Positions 18,803 through 27,368 of a DNA stretch of 46,031 nucleotides are shown piece after piece. Each line of letters begins with the position of its first letter. The first letter of the stretch is position 1. The DNA is taken from contig JAFXAZ010000043.1 in assembly GCA_017521985.1 (NCBI GenBank), forward strand, positions 1 through 46,031, in the 5' to 3' direction. The notes below the pieces were generated by a model that had not been told where the DNA came from, did no database searches, and saw only the letters and a list, made by a program, of their open reading frames with translations. A program made the position numbers and the translations under genes. The stretch is from Lachnospiraceae bacterium. Its GTDB lineage: Bacteria > Bacillota > Clostridia > Lachnospirales > Lachnospiraceae.

Positions 18803-18831
18803 ATGTTACCCTATGAAAATAGCATTGTCAA
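18803..18831 (-). promoter_or_regulatory. Sigma-A promoter of the membrane-anchored hypothetical gene
   Basis: The minus strand reads TTGACA (18826-18831), a 17-base spacer, then TAACAT (18803-18808), 45 bases upstream of the ATG at 18757. The -35 element is a perfect consensus. Confidence 0.72.
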
Positions 18832-18899
18832 TAAATGACATTACAAAACAATGTTAAATGTTTGTGAATTAATTTATGAATTTTTTAGAAATATAATAC

Positions 18900-18927
18900 T
18901 TGATAAATTACAAAAGTGTGTTATATT
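18900..18927 (+). promoter_or_regulatory. Putative clpB promoter
   Basis: TTGATA (18900-18905), a 16-base spacer and TATATT (18922-18927), about 50 bases before the clpB ATG. No CIRCE (TTAGCACTC inverted repeat) or CtsR direct repeat is visible in the 220-base intergenic region, so heat-shock control is not explained by the two common operators. Confidence 0.5.
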
Positions 18928-18977
18928 AGATGTAGAACAAGTAAAACATTCTGATTTTAGAGAAGCGAGGATGGGTT

Positions 18978-21563
18978 ATGAATATTTCAAAATTTACACA
19001 AAAATCTATGAAAGCAGTAGAAGGCTGCGAGAGACTGGCAGTAGAGTATGGCAATCAGGAGATAGAGCAGGAGCATTTGCTTTACAGCTTATTGACCATA
19101 GAGGACAGTCTGATTAGCAAGCTGATCGAGAAGATGGAAATCAATCTTCCGTACTTTATGAATACGGTAGAGCAGGCACTTCAGCGAAGAGTGAAGGTAC
19201 AGGGCGGTCAGCTTCAGGTTGGTCCTGATTTAAATAAGGCATTGCTGCGGGCAGAGGATGAGGCAAAGAGTCTGGGGGATGAGTATGTTTCCGTAGAGCA
19301 TTTGTTTATGGCGTTGTTGTATGCACCGAATAGGGCACTTAAGACCATTTTTACGGAGTTTGGCATTGATAAGGAGCGCTTTTTGCAGGCACTTAGTACC
19401 GTCAGAGGCAATCAGCGGGTGACCAGCGATAATCCGGAAGCTACCTATGATACGTTAAATAAATATGGCCAGGAGCTGGTAGAGAAGGCACGCAATGGCA
19501 AGATGGACCCGGTAATCGGCAGAGATGGCGAGATTCGCAATGTGATTCGTATTCTTTCCCGCAAGACCAAGAATAATCCGGTGTTAATTGGAGAGCCGGG
19601 TGTTGGTAAGACTGCAGTAGTAGAAGGTCTTGCACAGAGAATTGTGCGTGGGGATGTGCCGGAGGGCTTAAAGGACAAGAAGATTTTTTCTCTGGATATG
19701 GGAGCGTTGGTGGCAGGTGCCAAGTATCGTGGTGAGTTTGAAGAACGTCTGAAGGCAGTGCTGGAAGACGTGAAAAACAGCGAAGGCCAGATTATTTTAT
19801 TCATTGACGAGCTGCACACCATTGTAGGTGCCGGTAAGACCGATGGTGCCATGGATGCAGGCAATATGCTAAAGCCGATGCTTGCCCGCGGGGAACTTCA
19901 TTGTATCGGAGCTACCACGTTAGATGAATACAGACAGTATATTGAAAAGGATGCGGCATTGGAACGTAGATTTCAACCTGTTTTGGTGGATGAACCAAGT
20001 GTAGAGGATACCATTTCTATTTTGCGTGGCTTGAAGGAGCGCTATGAGGTATACCATGGTGTAAAGATTTTGGATAATGCGTTGGTAAGCGCTGCAACCT
20101 TATCTCACAGATATATTTCCGACCGATTCCTTCCGGACAAGGCTATTGACCTGGTGGATGAGGCCTGTGCGCTGATTAAGACAGAGTTAGACAGCATGCC
20201 TACCGAGTTGGATGAATTACAGCGCAAGGTAACTCAGATGGAGATTGAAGAGGCGGCGTTAAAGAAAGAAGAGGATAAGCTTAGTCGGGACAGATTGGCC
20301 GTTCTTCAGGCAGAGCTGGCTGAGCTGCGTGAAGATTTCAAAGGCTTGAAGGCACAGTGGGACAATGAAAAGCGAGACGTGGAGCGGGTATCCGGGCTGC
20401 GTGAGGAAATCGAGGAAGTGAACCGGCAAATCCAGCTTGCAAGCCAGGAAGGTGATTTGGAAAAGGCTGCAGAGCTTAGCTATGGTACGTTACCGAGTCT
20501 GAAGCAGACCTTACAGCAGGAAGAAGAAAAAATCCGTAATGCAGAGCATGCACTGGTGCATGAAAACGTATCCGACGAAGAGATTGCACGCATTATCAGC
20601 CGTTGGACCGGTATTCCGGTTGCTAAGCTGACAGAAGGGGAGCGCAGCAAGATTTTACATTTGGATGCAGAGCTTCACAAACGCGTCATAGGTCAGGAGG
20701 AAGGTGTGCAGAAAGTAACAGAAGCCATTCTTCGTTCTAAGGCCGGTATTAAAGATCCTTCTAAGCCAATTGGTTCTTTCTTGTTCTTAGGACCTACCGG
20801 TGTGGGTAAGACGGAGCTTGCGAAGTCTTTAGCAGAGGCACTGTTTGATGACGAGTCCAATATGGTGCGCATTGATATGAGTGAATACATGGAGAAGTAT
20901 TCCGTTTCCAGATTAATCGGAGCACCTCCTGGATATGTAGGGTATGAAGAGGGCGGTCAGCTTACCGAAGCAGTCCGCAGAAAACCATATTCTGTGGTGC
21001 TTTTCGATGAAATTGAAAAGGCGCATCCGGACGTATTTAATGTACTTTTACAGGTATTGGATGATGGTCGTATTACCGATTCTCAGGGACGAACCGTAGA
21101 CTTTAAAAATACCATTTTGATTATGACGTCCAATATTGGTGCGGGATATTTGTTAGAGGGTATCAGTGAGGATGGAGAGATTCGTCCGGAAGCAGAAAGC
21201 TTGGTAATGCAGGAACTTCGTGCCCACTTTAGACCGGAGTTTTTAAATCGTCTGGATGAAACGATTTTATTTAAACCATTGACAAAATCAGACATTGGTC
21301 ATATTATTGACTTGATTTTGGCAGACGTAAATAAGCGTCTTGCGGATAAAGAGCTTGTGATTCGCCTGACAAAGGCGGCAGAGCAGTTTATCGTAGATAG
21401 TGCATATGATCCAATCTACGGTGCCCGTCCGTTAAAACGCTTTATGCAGAAGACTGTAGAGACGTTGGCAGCCAGATTGATTTTAAGCGACCGTGTTACC
21501 ATGGGGGATACCATTGTGGTAGATGTAAAAGAGGGTGCATTGACTGCAGAGAAGGAAGGCTAA
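18978..21563 (+). CDS. clpB: ATP-dependent disaggregase ClpB
   Basis: An 861-residue Hsp100 chaperone that pulls aggregated proteins apart together with DnaK. Domains in order are an N-terminal Clp repeat domain (1-145), a first AAA module with Walker A GEPGVGKT and Walker B LFIDELHT, a long coiled-coil middle domain (about 400-530, rich in Glu, Lys and Leu) that separates ClpB from ClpA and ClpC, and a second AAA module with GPTGVGKT and [14 protein letters not shown]-terminal D2 small domain follows ([15 protein letters not shown]). The ATG lies behind GAGG and begins [16 protein letters not shown], as in other ClpB proteins. Full length and intact. A small DUF4250 gene follows after 21 bases and is probably cotranscribed. 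Confidence 0.97.
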   Translation: MNISKFTQKSMKAVEGCERLAVEYGNQEIEQEHLLYSLLTIEDSLISKLIEKMEINLPYFMNTVEQALQRRVKVQGGQLQVGPDLNKALLRAEDEAKSLGDEYVSVEHLFMALLYAPNRALKTIFTEFGIDKERFLQALSTVRGNQRVTSDNPEATYDTLNKYGQELVEKARNGKMDPVIGRDGEIRNVIRILSRKTKNNPVLIGEPGVGKTAVVEGLAQRIVRGDVPEGLKDKKIFSLDMGALVAGAKYRGEFEERLKAVLEDVKNSEGQIILFIDELHTIVGAGKTDGAMDAGNMLKPMLARGELHCIGATTLDEYRQYIEKDAALERRFQPVLVDEPSVEDTISILRGLKERYEVYHGVKILDNALVSAATLSHRYISDRFLPDKAIDLVDEACALIKTELDSMPTELDELQRKVTQMEIEEAALKKEEDKLSRDRLAVLQAELAELREDFKGLKAQWDNEKRDVERVSGLREEIEEVNRQIQLASQEGDLEKAAELSYGTLPSLKQTLQQEEEKIRNAEHALVHENVSDEEIARIISRWTGIPVAKLTEGERSKILHLDAELHKRVIGQEEGVQKVTEAILRSKAGIKDPSKPIGSFLFLGPTGVGKTELAKSLAEALFDDESNMVRIDMSEYMEKYSVSRLIGAPPGYVGYEEGGQLTEAVRRKPYSVVLFDEIEKAHPDVFNVLLQVLDDGRITDSQGRTVDFKNTILIMTSNIGAGYLLEGISEDGEIRPEAESLVMQELRAHFRPEFLNRLDETILFKPLTKSDIGHIIDLILADVNKRLADKELVIRLTKAAEQFIVDSAYDPIYGARPLKRFMQKTVETLAARLILSDRVTMGDTIVVDVKEGALTAEKEG

Positions 21564-21584
21564 GGGACGGAAAGGACAGAGAGT

Positions 21585-21758
21585 ATGATACCAAAGGACC
21601 CGGTTATGTTATTAAGCTTTATGAATATGCGACTTCGCGATTTTGGCATGGACTTGGATGAGTTGTGTGATGATTTGGATGTGGAGCGCAGTGAGATTGA
21701 GGCTACATTAGCCAAGATTGATTATCATTATGATAAAGAGCAAAACCGGTTCGTATAA
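21585..21758 (+). CDS. DUF4250 small protein
   Basis: A 57-residue protein starting MIPKDPVMLLSFMNMRLRD and ending YDKEQNRFV. The PxDPVMLLS opening, the central LDELCDDLDVERSEIE helix and the YxYDxExNxF ending fit the DUF4250 family of short Clostridia proteins. The middle resembles a small helix-turn-helix, but no function is known. It follows clpB by 21 bases with AAAGGACAGAGAG as ribosome site. Its last nine codons, its stop and the next seven bases are repeated, with five differences, at 23412-23448, just past the following ATPase gene. Confidence 0.82.
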   Translation: MIPKDPVMLLSFMNMRLRDFGMDLDELCDDLDVERSEIEATLAKIDYHYDKEQNRFV

Positions 21759-21765
21759 GCCGGTA
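21729..21765 (+). repeat. 37-bp direct repeat, copy 1 (3' end of the DUF4250 gene)
   Basis: This stretch covers codons Y-D-K-E-Q-N-R-F-V-stop of the DUF4250 gene plus seven bases. It contains a short dyad, ACCGG then CCGGT ten bases later. Copy 2 lies at 23412-23448 with 32 of 37 bases identical; all five differences are transitions. Together the copies bracket the AAA-ATPase/nuclease-fold gene. Confidence 0.85.
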
Positions 21766-21847
21766 GTTAATGATAACCAAATATTAGTTGACATTCTAAA
21801 ATAGGCAAGTTAAAATCAAAAGAAAGGGTAAGGAGGGTGATGATGTA

Positions 21848-23419
21848 ATGGGAATATACTTGAATATCGGAAATGCCGGTTTCCAGTCCGTTCGTAAGGG
21901 AATGTATATTGATAAAACGGGTTTGATTGCATATATTAACGGAACACTTGGCACGAAAGATAAATTAACATGCGTCAGTCGCCCGAGAAGATTTGGTAAA
22001 TCTTTTGCCACGCAGATGTTGTGTGCATACTATGATAAAAGCTGCGACTCCCGAGAATTATTTAGTGATTTGGAAATAGCGCAGGATCCTTCTTTTGAAA
22101 CAAATTTGAATAAATATGATGTGATTTATTTGGATATTACGTGGTTTATTTCTACCGTAACTGATATTAAGGACATGGTTTCTTATCTTCAGGAACAAGT
22201 GATCAGGGAGCTGCGTAATACTTATGCAGATGTTAGTGACGAACATTCGCTTCCAATAGTTTTGGCCAGGATTGCAGAGAGTACCGGTAGAAAATTTATT
22301 GTACTCATAGATGAATGGGATGCCTTGTTTAGAGAAGCAAAAGAAAATTCATATGTTCAAAAAGAATATATTCAATTACTTCGAGGCTTATTTAAGAGCA
22401 GTCTTACAGATAAAATGATTGAAGCCGCTTATATAACCGGAATCCTGCCTATAAAGAAATATGGAACGCAGTCTGCTCTGACAGACTTTAGAGAATATAC
22501 GATGTTGCAGCCTAAAAAGCTTGCCAAGTATGTAGGCTTTACGGAAGAGGAGGTTAGAGTTCTTTGCAGCAAATATGAGATGGATTTTGAAGAGGCAAAG
22601 AGATGGTACGATGGCTATTCTTTTAGCAAGGAAGAGTCTGTATATAGTCCCAACTCCGTAGTACAGGCAATCAATAATGAAGAGTTTGGCGATTATTGGA
22701 CAGAGACGGAAACTTATGAATCTTTAAAATCATATATATGCATGAATGAGGATGGTTTGCAGGATGCTATTGTGGCTATGCTTGGAGGAGCGAGATGTAA
22801 GATTAATACCAGAACCTTCCAAAATGATATGTCGAGCATTAAGAGTAAAGATGATGTATTGACCCTGCTTGTGCACCTTGGCTATCTAGCATATGATTTC
22901 GAAAAGCGAGAGGTATATATTCCAAATCAGGAGGTCGCTGATGAATTTAGACTTGCTGTGGAAAATAGTGGTTGGAGAGGTGTTTCGGATGCCTTGTATG
23001 CATCAGAAAAATTACTGGAGGCAACAATCCGTGGGGATGTAGAAGCAGTTGCTAAAGGGATTGATGAAGTTCATTCAGCTAATGTGTCTGTTCTTGCTTA
23101 CAATAATGAGTTGGCACTTAGCTGCGTAGTTACAATTGCATACTACATCGCAAGAAAGGACTATACATTAGTGCGTGAGCTGCCTACTGGAAAGGGATTT
23201 GCAGATATTGCTTTTATACCAAGAAAGTATACAGATAAACCTGCTATGATTGTAGAATTAAAATGGGATGAATCTGCGGAGGGAGCAATCAGGCAAATTA
23301 AGGAAAAGAAATACACAGGGGCACTTGAAGAGTATGTGGAGAACTTACTTTTAGTCGGTATTAACTATGATAAGAAAAGCAAGAAACATACTTGTGTAAT
23401 AGAAAAATATATACGATGA
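21848..23419 (+). CDS. AAA-ATPase-like / PD-(D/E)XK nuclease-fold protein (DUF1703 type)
   Basis: A 523-residue member of the family that joins an N-terminal AAA-ATPase-like domain to a C-terminal PD-(D/E)XK-fold domain. The Walker A variant is RPRRFGKSFATQML (about residues 46-59) and the Walker B is FIVLIDEWDALF (about 150-161). The nuclease-like core is GFADIAFIP...MIVELKWD near residues 455-475, giving the D and ExK residues. The family is often present in many copies per genome and its role is unproved; some authors suspect mobile-element or defence links. The ATG at 21848 follows AAGGAGGGTGATG. The gene's stop codon lies inside copy 2 of the 37-bp repeat. No partner gene, integrase or toxin is adjacent. 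Confidence 0.88.
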   Translation: MGIYLNIGNAGFQSVRKGMYIDKTGLIAYINGTLGTKDKLTCVSRPRRFGKSFATQMLCAYYDKSCDSRELFSDLEIAQDPSFETNLNKYDVIYLDITWFISTVTDIKDMVSYLQEQVIRELRNTYADVSDEHSLPIVLARIAESTGRKFIVLIDEWDALFREAKENSYVQKEYIQLLRGLFKSSLTDKMIEAAYITGILPIKKYGTQSALTDFREYTMLQPKKLAKYVGFTEEEVRVLCSKYEMDFEEAKRWYDGYSFSKEESVYSPNSVVQAINNEEFGDYWTETETYESLKSYICMNEDGLQDAIVAMLGGARCKINTRTFQNDMSSIKSKDDVLTLLVHLGYLAYDFEKREVYIPNQEVADEFRLAVENSGWRGVSDALYASEKLLEATIRGDVEAVAKGIDEVHSANVSVLAYNNELALSCVVTIAYYIARKDYTLVRELPTGKGFADIAFIPRKYTDKPAMIVELKWDESAEGAIRQIKEKKYTGALEEYVENLLLVGINYDKKSKKHTCVIEKYIR

Positions 23420-23448
23420 AGAGCAAAATCGGTTTGTATAAGCTGGTA
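23412..23448 (+). repeat. 37-bp direct repeat, copy 2 (DUF4250 3' end remnant)
   Basis: Reads Y-D-E-E-Q-N-R-F-V-stop in the frame matching DUF4250, with no DUF4250 gene in front of it. Three of the four coding differences from copy 1 are synonymous and one changes Lys to Glu. The dyad is kept through G.T wobble pairs (ATCGG and CTGGT). The TGA that ends the ATPase gene is formed inside this copy. Confidence 0.85.
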
Positions 23449-23508
23449 CATGCTTCTAAAAAGAAACCTAAAAGCATATGATTTAGAAATAAATCCCGTG
23501 AGGAATAT

Positions 23509-24207
23509 ATGAAAAGTCATGTGCGTAAATCAGGTCAAAGATTGTGGATAGTTCCCGTAATCCTTGGCCTGATTTTTTTATATAGAACAGAAGAAGCAAG
23601 AACGTTTATAAGTGTGGCAAAGGAAATGATTGTAATCGGAGATAGCGATGTGTCGCGTAAAATCGCATTGACTTTTGATGACGGCCCTCATCCCATTTAT
23701 ACTCCGGAATTATTAGAGGGTTTGAAAGAAAGAGGGGTAGTTGCTACCTTTTTTGTGACGGGAGCAAATGCCACACTGTATCCGGAACTAATTGAGCAGA
23801 TGCAAGAGGATGGACATGTGGTAGGAAATCATACTTACCATCACGTGCAGTTATCTAGTGTGGGGGAAGAAATCTTTATTCAGGAACTAAAGGAAACGAA
23901 TCGCGTTCTGGAGGGGATTTTGGAAGAAGAAGTGGTATATGTAAGACCTCCTTTTGGCGACTGGGCTAAGTCTATAGAGCAGGAAATTAATATGTTTCCA
24001 GTATTGTGGGACATTGATCCTTTGGACTGGTGCACCGGAAACAGCAATCAGATTGTGAAAAGAGTATTGGATAAAGCAGAAGATAATTCCATCATATTGA
24101 TGCATGATGAATATGCTGCCAGTGTGGAGGCGGCGTTGGAAATTATCGATAAATTAAAAGCCCACGGCTACGAATTTGTAACCGTGGACCAGATTTTATT
24201 ACATTAA
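23509..24207 (+). CDS. Polysaccharide deacetylase (NodB domain), membrane-anchored
   Basis: A 232-residue carbohydrate esterase family 4 protein that removes acetyl groups from a cell-wall or surface polysaccharide. An uncleaved signal-anchor is likely at residues 11-25 (LWIVPVILGLIFLY), placing the catalytic domain outside. The CE4 motifs are all present: LTFDDGPHP (catalytic Asp and metal Asp), HTYHH (metal histidines), RPPFGDW, DIDPLDW and LMHDE (final catalytic His). This places it with PdaA or PgdA-like peptidoglycan deacetylases, although several xylan and chitin esterases share the motifs. The ATG follows GTGAGGAATAT. The 3' end overlaps the convergent glycosyltransferase gene by four bases. 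Confidence 0.92.
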   Translation: MKSHVRKSGQRLWIVPVILGLIFLYRTEEARTFISVAKEMIVIGDSDVSRKIALTFDDGPHPIYTPELLEGLKERGVVATFFVTGANATLYPELIEQMQEDGHVVGNHTYHHVQLSSVGEEIFIQELKETNRVLEGILEEEVVYVRPPFGDWAKSIEQEINMFPVLWDIDPLDWCTGNSNQIVKRVLDKAEDNSIILMHDEYAASVEAALEIIDKLKAHGYEFVTVDQILLH

Positions 24208-27200
24208 TTCAAAATCAGCACCCATCCGTCCTGCCATCTGAGGAAGGTATCTACGTATTCTCCGGATACCGGCATGCCGGAAATAACCGGGTAGAACATA
24301 GCAAACAAGGTGATGACAGCCAGTGTATATAGTCCGCATAGTGCGTAAAACGTACGTGGCTTTACGTGCTTTTTAAGCTGGGATGCGGCGTAGCAGGTCA
24401 TCAGCACCAAAAATGGCACGCATGGGAAGTAGTGGTACAAAAAGGTACAGCGACTTACCAAGGTCCAAGGCAGGAACTGTGATAAGAGTCCTATGCTCAA
24501 AAAGGCTGCAGTAGGCTTGTGCTTTATAAGTGCCAGGTACAGGGTATAAATGGCAGCCGGAAGGGCTGTATACCATACCAGTGGATTACCAAAAGCGCTG
24601 ATGCCTTGATAGATGTCGTTTCCAAGAGACTTGGAGTAATAAAATACCGGACGCGCCATGGTCGGCCATTCATGCCATGCAGAAGAGTATGGATGGGTGG
24701 CGGTAAGGTTACTGTGGTAGTTATACATGGCAAATTGATTGTTCCACATTCTTTGAATAAGCCCGTCAGAGGTATAATCTCTAAATGGCAAGTAAGAAAG
24801 AAGATAAATCACCACCGGAATCATCACAAAAAATACCAGACAAAAGCCAATAGTCTTTAGGGTATTTGGTACAAAGGTGTGTATGATATGCTGATGCAGG
24901 ATGCCGTCGGAAGTTCCCCTTGGGTTGGCACAAGCATATTTATACTCTCTGTATCGGTTAAACAGGGATGCAAAAAATATAATAGCCAGTCCAACACCGG
25001 CATAAAAGCCGGTCCATTTACTGGAAATACCCAGACCAAAAGCCAGTCCGCAGGCACCTAACGGAAGGAAGGTTTTATGTAAAGGTGTATCATAAAAACT
25101 AAGGGAGACATATCGCTCCATAAAGTAGTACATAAGTATAATAAAGAACACAATAAACACGTCGATGGTGGCAATACGAGTCTGTGTAAAATGCATAAAA
25201 TCAAAGGCAAAACACAAGGCGGACATTGCTCCAAGGATTCTATTACCGGTCAGGTTGCGTGCAAGCAAATACATAAACGGAAGCATCAATATGCCAAATA
25301 ACGTACCCATGAAGCGGAAACCGAATGGATTTAGTCCAAATAACATGGTGCCAAGCATAATAAATGTCTTGCCAAGAGGAGGATGGGTCATTTCGTAGGC
25401 CGGCATTTCTTCCGCAAATTCATAGGCTGTGCGGTGATAGTATATTTCATCAAAATATGCACTGCTACTAAAATCAAAATGAGCCGGCAGAGTATCCGCT
25501 TCATCAAAAAGCGCAGGATATTGGGATGCGTTTAACGGACGCACCGCTTCACCATCCTTATTCAGGAAAATAAGTTCTCCAATATATCCGGTATCGGAAG
25601 TGTTTTTCAGGTTCAAATAGTATGTATCGTTGTCAAGTTCCACCTGCTCCCAGCTAAATACCTTCTTCATGGAAATGGTTTTCGGTTCGCTCCAGTTGGT
25701 GTTATCGGAGGAAGTTGTAAGCTCACAAGCTAAATCTACCTCGTGGAGCAAATAATAGCAAAGAGTTACAGGACGGTTTTCATCGGAAAATTCCAAAGAA
25801 ATCGTACTATTTGCGGCGAAGGTGTGGGTGGTTTCAGGAGCCTTGGTAACACCCAAATTCAGAAATGCTACCACTCCATAGGAAAGGGTGATGGCAAGTA
25901 TGAGAAGCAAGTCTAACTTGGTAAAGGTCATAGCCTTTCCGGATGGTACAGGCTTACGTGCCTGAAAGCATTTGGAAAGATTCTTGAAAAAAGACAACAT
26001 AGTGTCTGTCAGTACATCGTTTTCCTTGAGATTTCCTTTTACATATCTAATCAACTTACTGTAAAAATACACAACTGCAGCAAGCATAACCGCAGAAATA
26101 TAAATAACAATATGCTCTGTTTCGTAATAGTGGGATGGGTCGTAGTGATACAACACATGCCAAACATTTAAAAAGTGTGCAAAAGAAATACATAGGTATG
26201 CGCCTAAAAAAGCGGTTTTGCGGCTGAGAATATATGTAATCAGTAAAAGCAGCATGGCAGGATATAAATATCGTTCATGCATTCGTACAGAAAACATAAA
26301 GGTGGTTGTAATCAGGAACGCACCGGTAAGGAAATAACGTTCTTTTTGCTTTCTTCGTCTAAGGGACTCGAGCAGAACAAGAGAAATTGCTGTAAGAAGC
26401 ACCAAAATCAGCGTACCGATTGTCTTGTATGAAATACCAAGTGCCATGGAGTTCTGAGATTCCCAGTTCAGTCCAAGAAGTGCCCAGAAGTTGTAGGCAT
26501 TTACGGATACATATGGGTAGGAACCAAGGGTATCGGTATATTGCGGAAGTACCTTATCCAAACCAAAAGGCAGCATAGCCAAAAGGAGGCATCCAATGGC
26601 GCAAATCCCCCCGGCAAGGTGCATCAAAAAGCTTTTCCGGTCTCTAAATTTCAGAAATTCAAATTCGTAAATACCATACAAAAGCAGGGGGGCAAATACC
26701 AGCATCTGTGGCTTCAATAAAACACCTGCAGCAAATATAAAGTAAGCCGGTATGGTTTTTCCTTCTGTCATGGCCAGGCAAAAAAGCAATACCAAAAAGA
26801 CCAGAATAGAGTCTACCTGTCCCCAGACTACAGAGTTTAAAAGGACTGCCGGATTAAACGCATAAAGCGCGCTTAATAGTAAAGCGGTACTTTCGCTAAA
26901 GCTACGAGAAGCAAAGCGGTAAATCAGGTATGCTGCCCCTAAATCGCTCAAAATGGAAGGGAGTTTTAATAAAATCAACCCCGACGGAGAAAGCATATTA
27001 AGCTTCAAATGATGAAGCAGTGCACCAATTGGATACAGGATATAAATGTATCCCGGTGGATAGTCTGTAAAAACATCCGGCGAATAAAAGCTGCCAAAAC
27101 CTCCTTCATAGGCTCTCAGTGCCCAACTGCCAAAGCAGGCAATATCACTTTCAAAGCCCTTGCAAACAGCAGCAAGAATGATTCTTAGCAAAAAAGCAAA

Positions 27201-27272
27201 GAAAAGTAGGTACGCCGGTAACGGTAAAAAAATGAAATTTGTTGTTTTGTTTTTGGATACGTTTGTTTTCAT
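24204..27272 (-). CDS. Tandem GT-C / PMT-type membrane glycosyltransferase
   Basis: A 1022-residue polytopic protein from ATG 27272; a TTG at 27290 would add six residues, and neither start has a clear ribosome site. It contains two glycosyltransferase-like halves. The N-terminal half (about 1-420) has many membrane spans with FESDIACFGSWALRAYEGG and DYPPGYIYILYP, typical of GT-C mannosyltransferase-like enzymes using lipid-linked sugars. A loop of about 130 residues carries a beta-rich outer domain (NSTISLEFSDENRPVTLCYY). The C-terminal half is PMT-like (GT39), with EMTHPPLGKTFIMLG and a first-loop acidic pair. Actinobacterial and eukaryotic PMTs are about half this size, so this is a fusion. 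The probable role is transfer of sugars to surface proteins or polymers. It converges on the deacetylase gene. Confidence 0.85.
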   Translation of the reverse strand: MKTNVSKNKTTNFIFLPLPAYLLFFAFLLRIILAAVCKGFESDIACFGSWALRAYEGGFGSFYSPDVFTDYPPGYIYILYPIGALLHHLKLNMLSPSGLILLKLPSILSDLGAAYLIYRFASRSFSESTALLLSALYAFNPAVLLNSVVWGQVDSILVFLVLLFCLAMTEGKTIPAYFIFAAGVLLKPQMLVFAPLLLYGIYEFEFLKFRDRKSFLMHLAGGICAIGCLLLAMLPFGLDKVLPQYTDTLGSYPYVSVNAYNFWALLGLNWESQNSMALGISYKTIGTLILVLLTAISLVLLESLRRRKQKERYFLTGAFLITTTFMFSVRMHERYLYPAMLLLLITYILSRKTAFLGAYLCISFAHFLNVWHVLYHYDPSHYYETEHIVIYISAVMLAAVVYFYSKLIRYVKGNLKENDVLTDTMLSFFKNLSKCFQARKPVPSGKAMTFTKLDLLLILAITLSYGVVAFLNLGVTKAPETTHTFAANSTISLEFSDENRPVTLCYYLLHEVDLACELTTSSDNTNWSEPKTISMKKVFSWEQVELDNDTYYLNLKNTSDTGYIGELIFLNKDGEAVRPLNASQYPALFDEADTLPAHFDFSSSAYFDEIYYHRTAYEFAEEMPAYEMTHPPLGKTFIMLGTMLFGLNPFGFRFMGTLFGILMLPFMYLLARNLTGNRILGAMSALCFAFDFMHFTQTRIATIDVFIVFFIILMYYFMERYVSLSFYDTPLHKTFLPLGACGLAFGLGISSKWTGFYAGVGLAIIFFASLFNRYREYKYACANPRGTSDGILHQHIIHTFVPNTLKTIGFCLVFFVMIPVVIYLLSYLPFRDYTSDGLIQRMWNNQFAMYNYHSNLTATHPYSSAWHEWPTMARPVFYYSKSLGNDIYQGISAFGNPLVWYTALPAAIYTLYLALIKHKPTAAFLSIGLLSQFLPWTLVSRCTFLYHYFPCVPFLVLMTCYAASQLKKHVKPRTFYALCGLYTLAVITLFAMFYPVISGMPVSGEYVDTFLRWQDGWVLILN

Positions 27273-27316
27273 GTATTCAGTATAACACAAGAGAATTCGT
27301 TTGCATATGTAGAAAT

Positions 27317-27347
27317 TTGTTAAAAAGTGTAGTATAATCTATATAAT
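27317..27347 (+). promoter_or_regulatory. Putative rarA promoter
   Basis: TTGTTA (27317-27322) with TATATA (27340-27345) at 17 bases, or TATAAT (27342-27347) at 19 bases, followed by TAGGAG as ribosome site before ATG 27369. Confidence 0.5.
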
Positions 27348-27368
27348 CATACGCTTTTAGGAGTCATT

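Noticed and set aside
18758-18977. CIRCE or CtsR heat-shock operators before clpB.
   Set aside because: Neither the TTAGCACTC inverted repeat nor the GGTCAAA heptad repeat is present.
18851-19117. An 88-residue plus-strand frame starting upstream of clpB.
   Set aside because: It covers the clpB promoter, overlaps the start of clpB in another frame and has no ribosome site or recognisable content.
19445-19864. A 139-residue minus-strand frame inside clpB.
   Set aside because: It is a shadow of strongly biased clpB codons, with no ribosome site and no recognisable domain.
21848-23419. A phage-defence or toxin-antitoxin system centred on the AAA-ATPase/nuclease-fold gene.
   Set aside because: No partner gene or defence neighbour is present; adjacent genes are housekeeping. 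Only the flanking repeat evidence is kept.
23445-23485. ATGCTT/AAGCAT hairpin after the ATPase gene as a terminator.
   Set aside because: Six base pairs with a long loop and no following T run.
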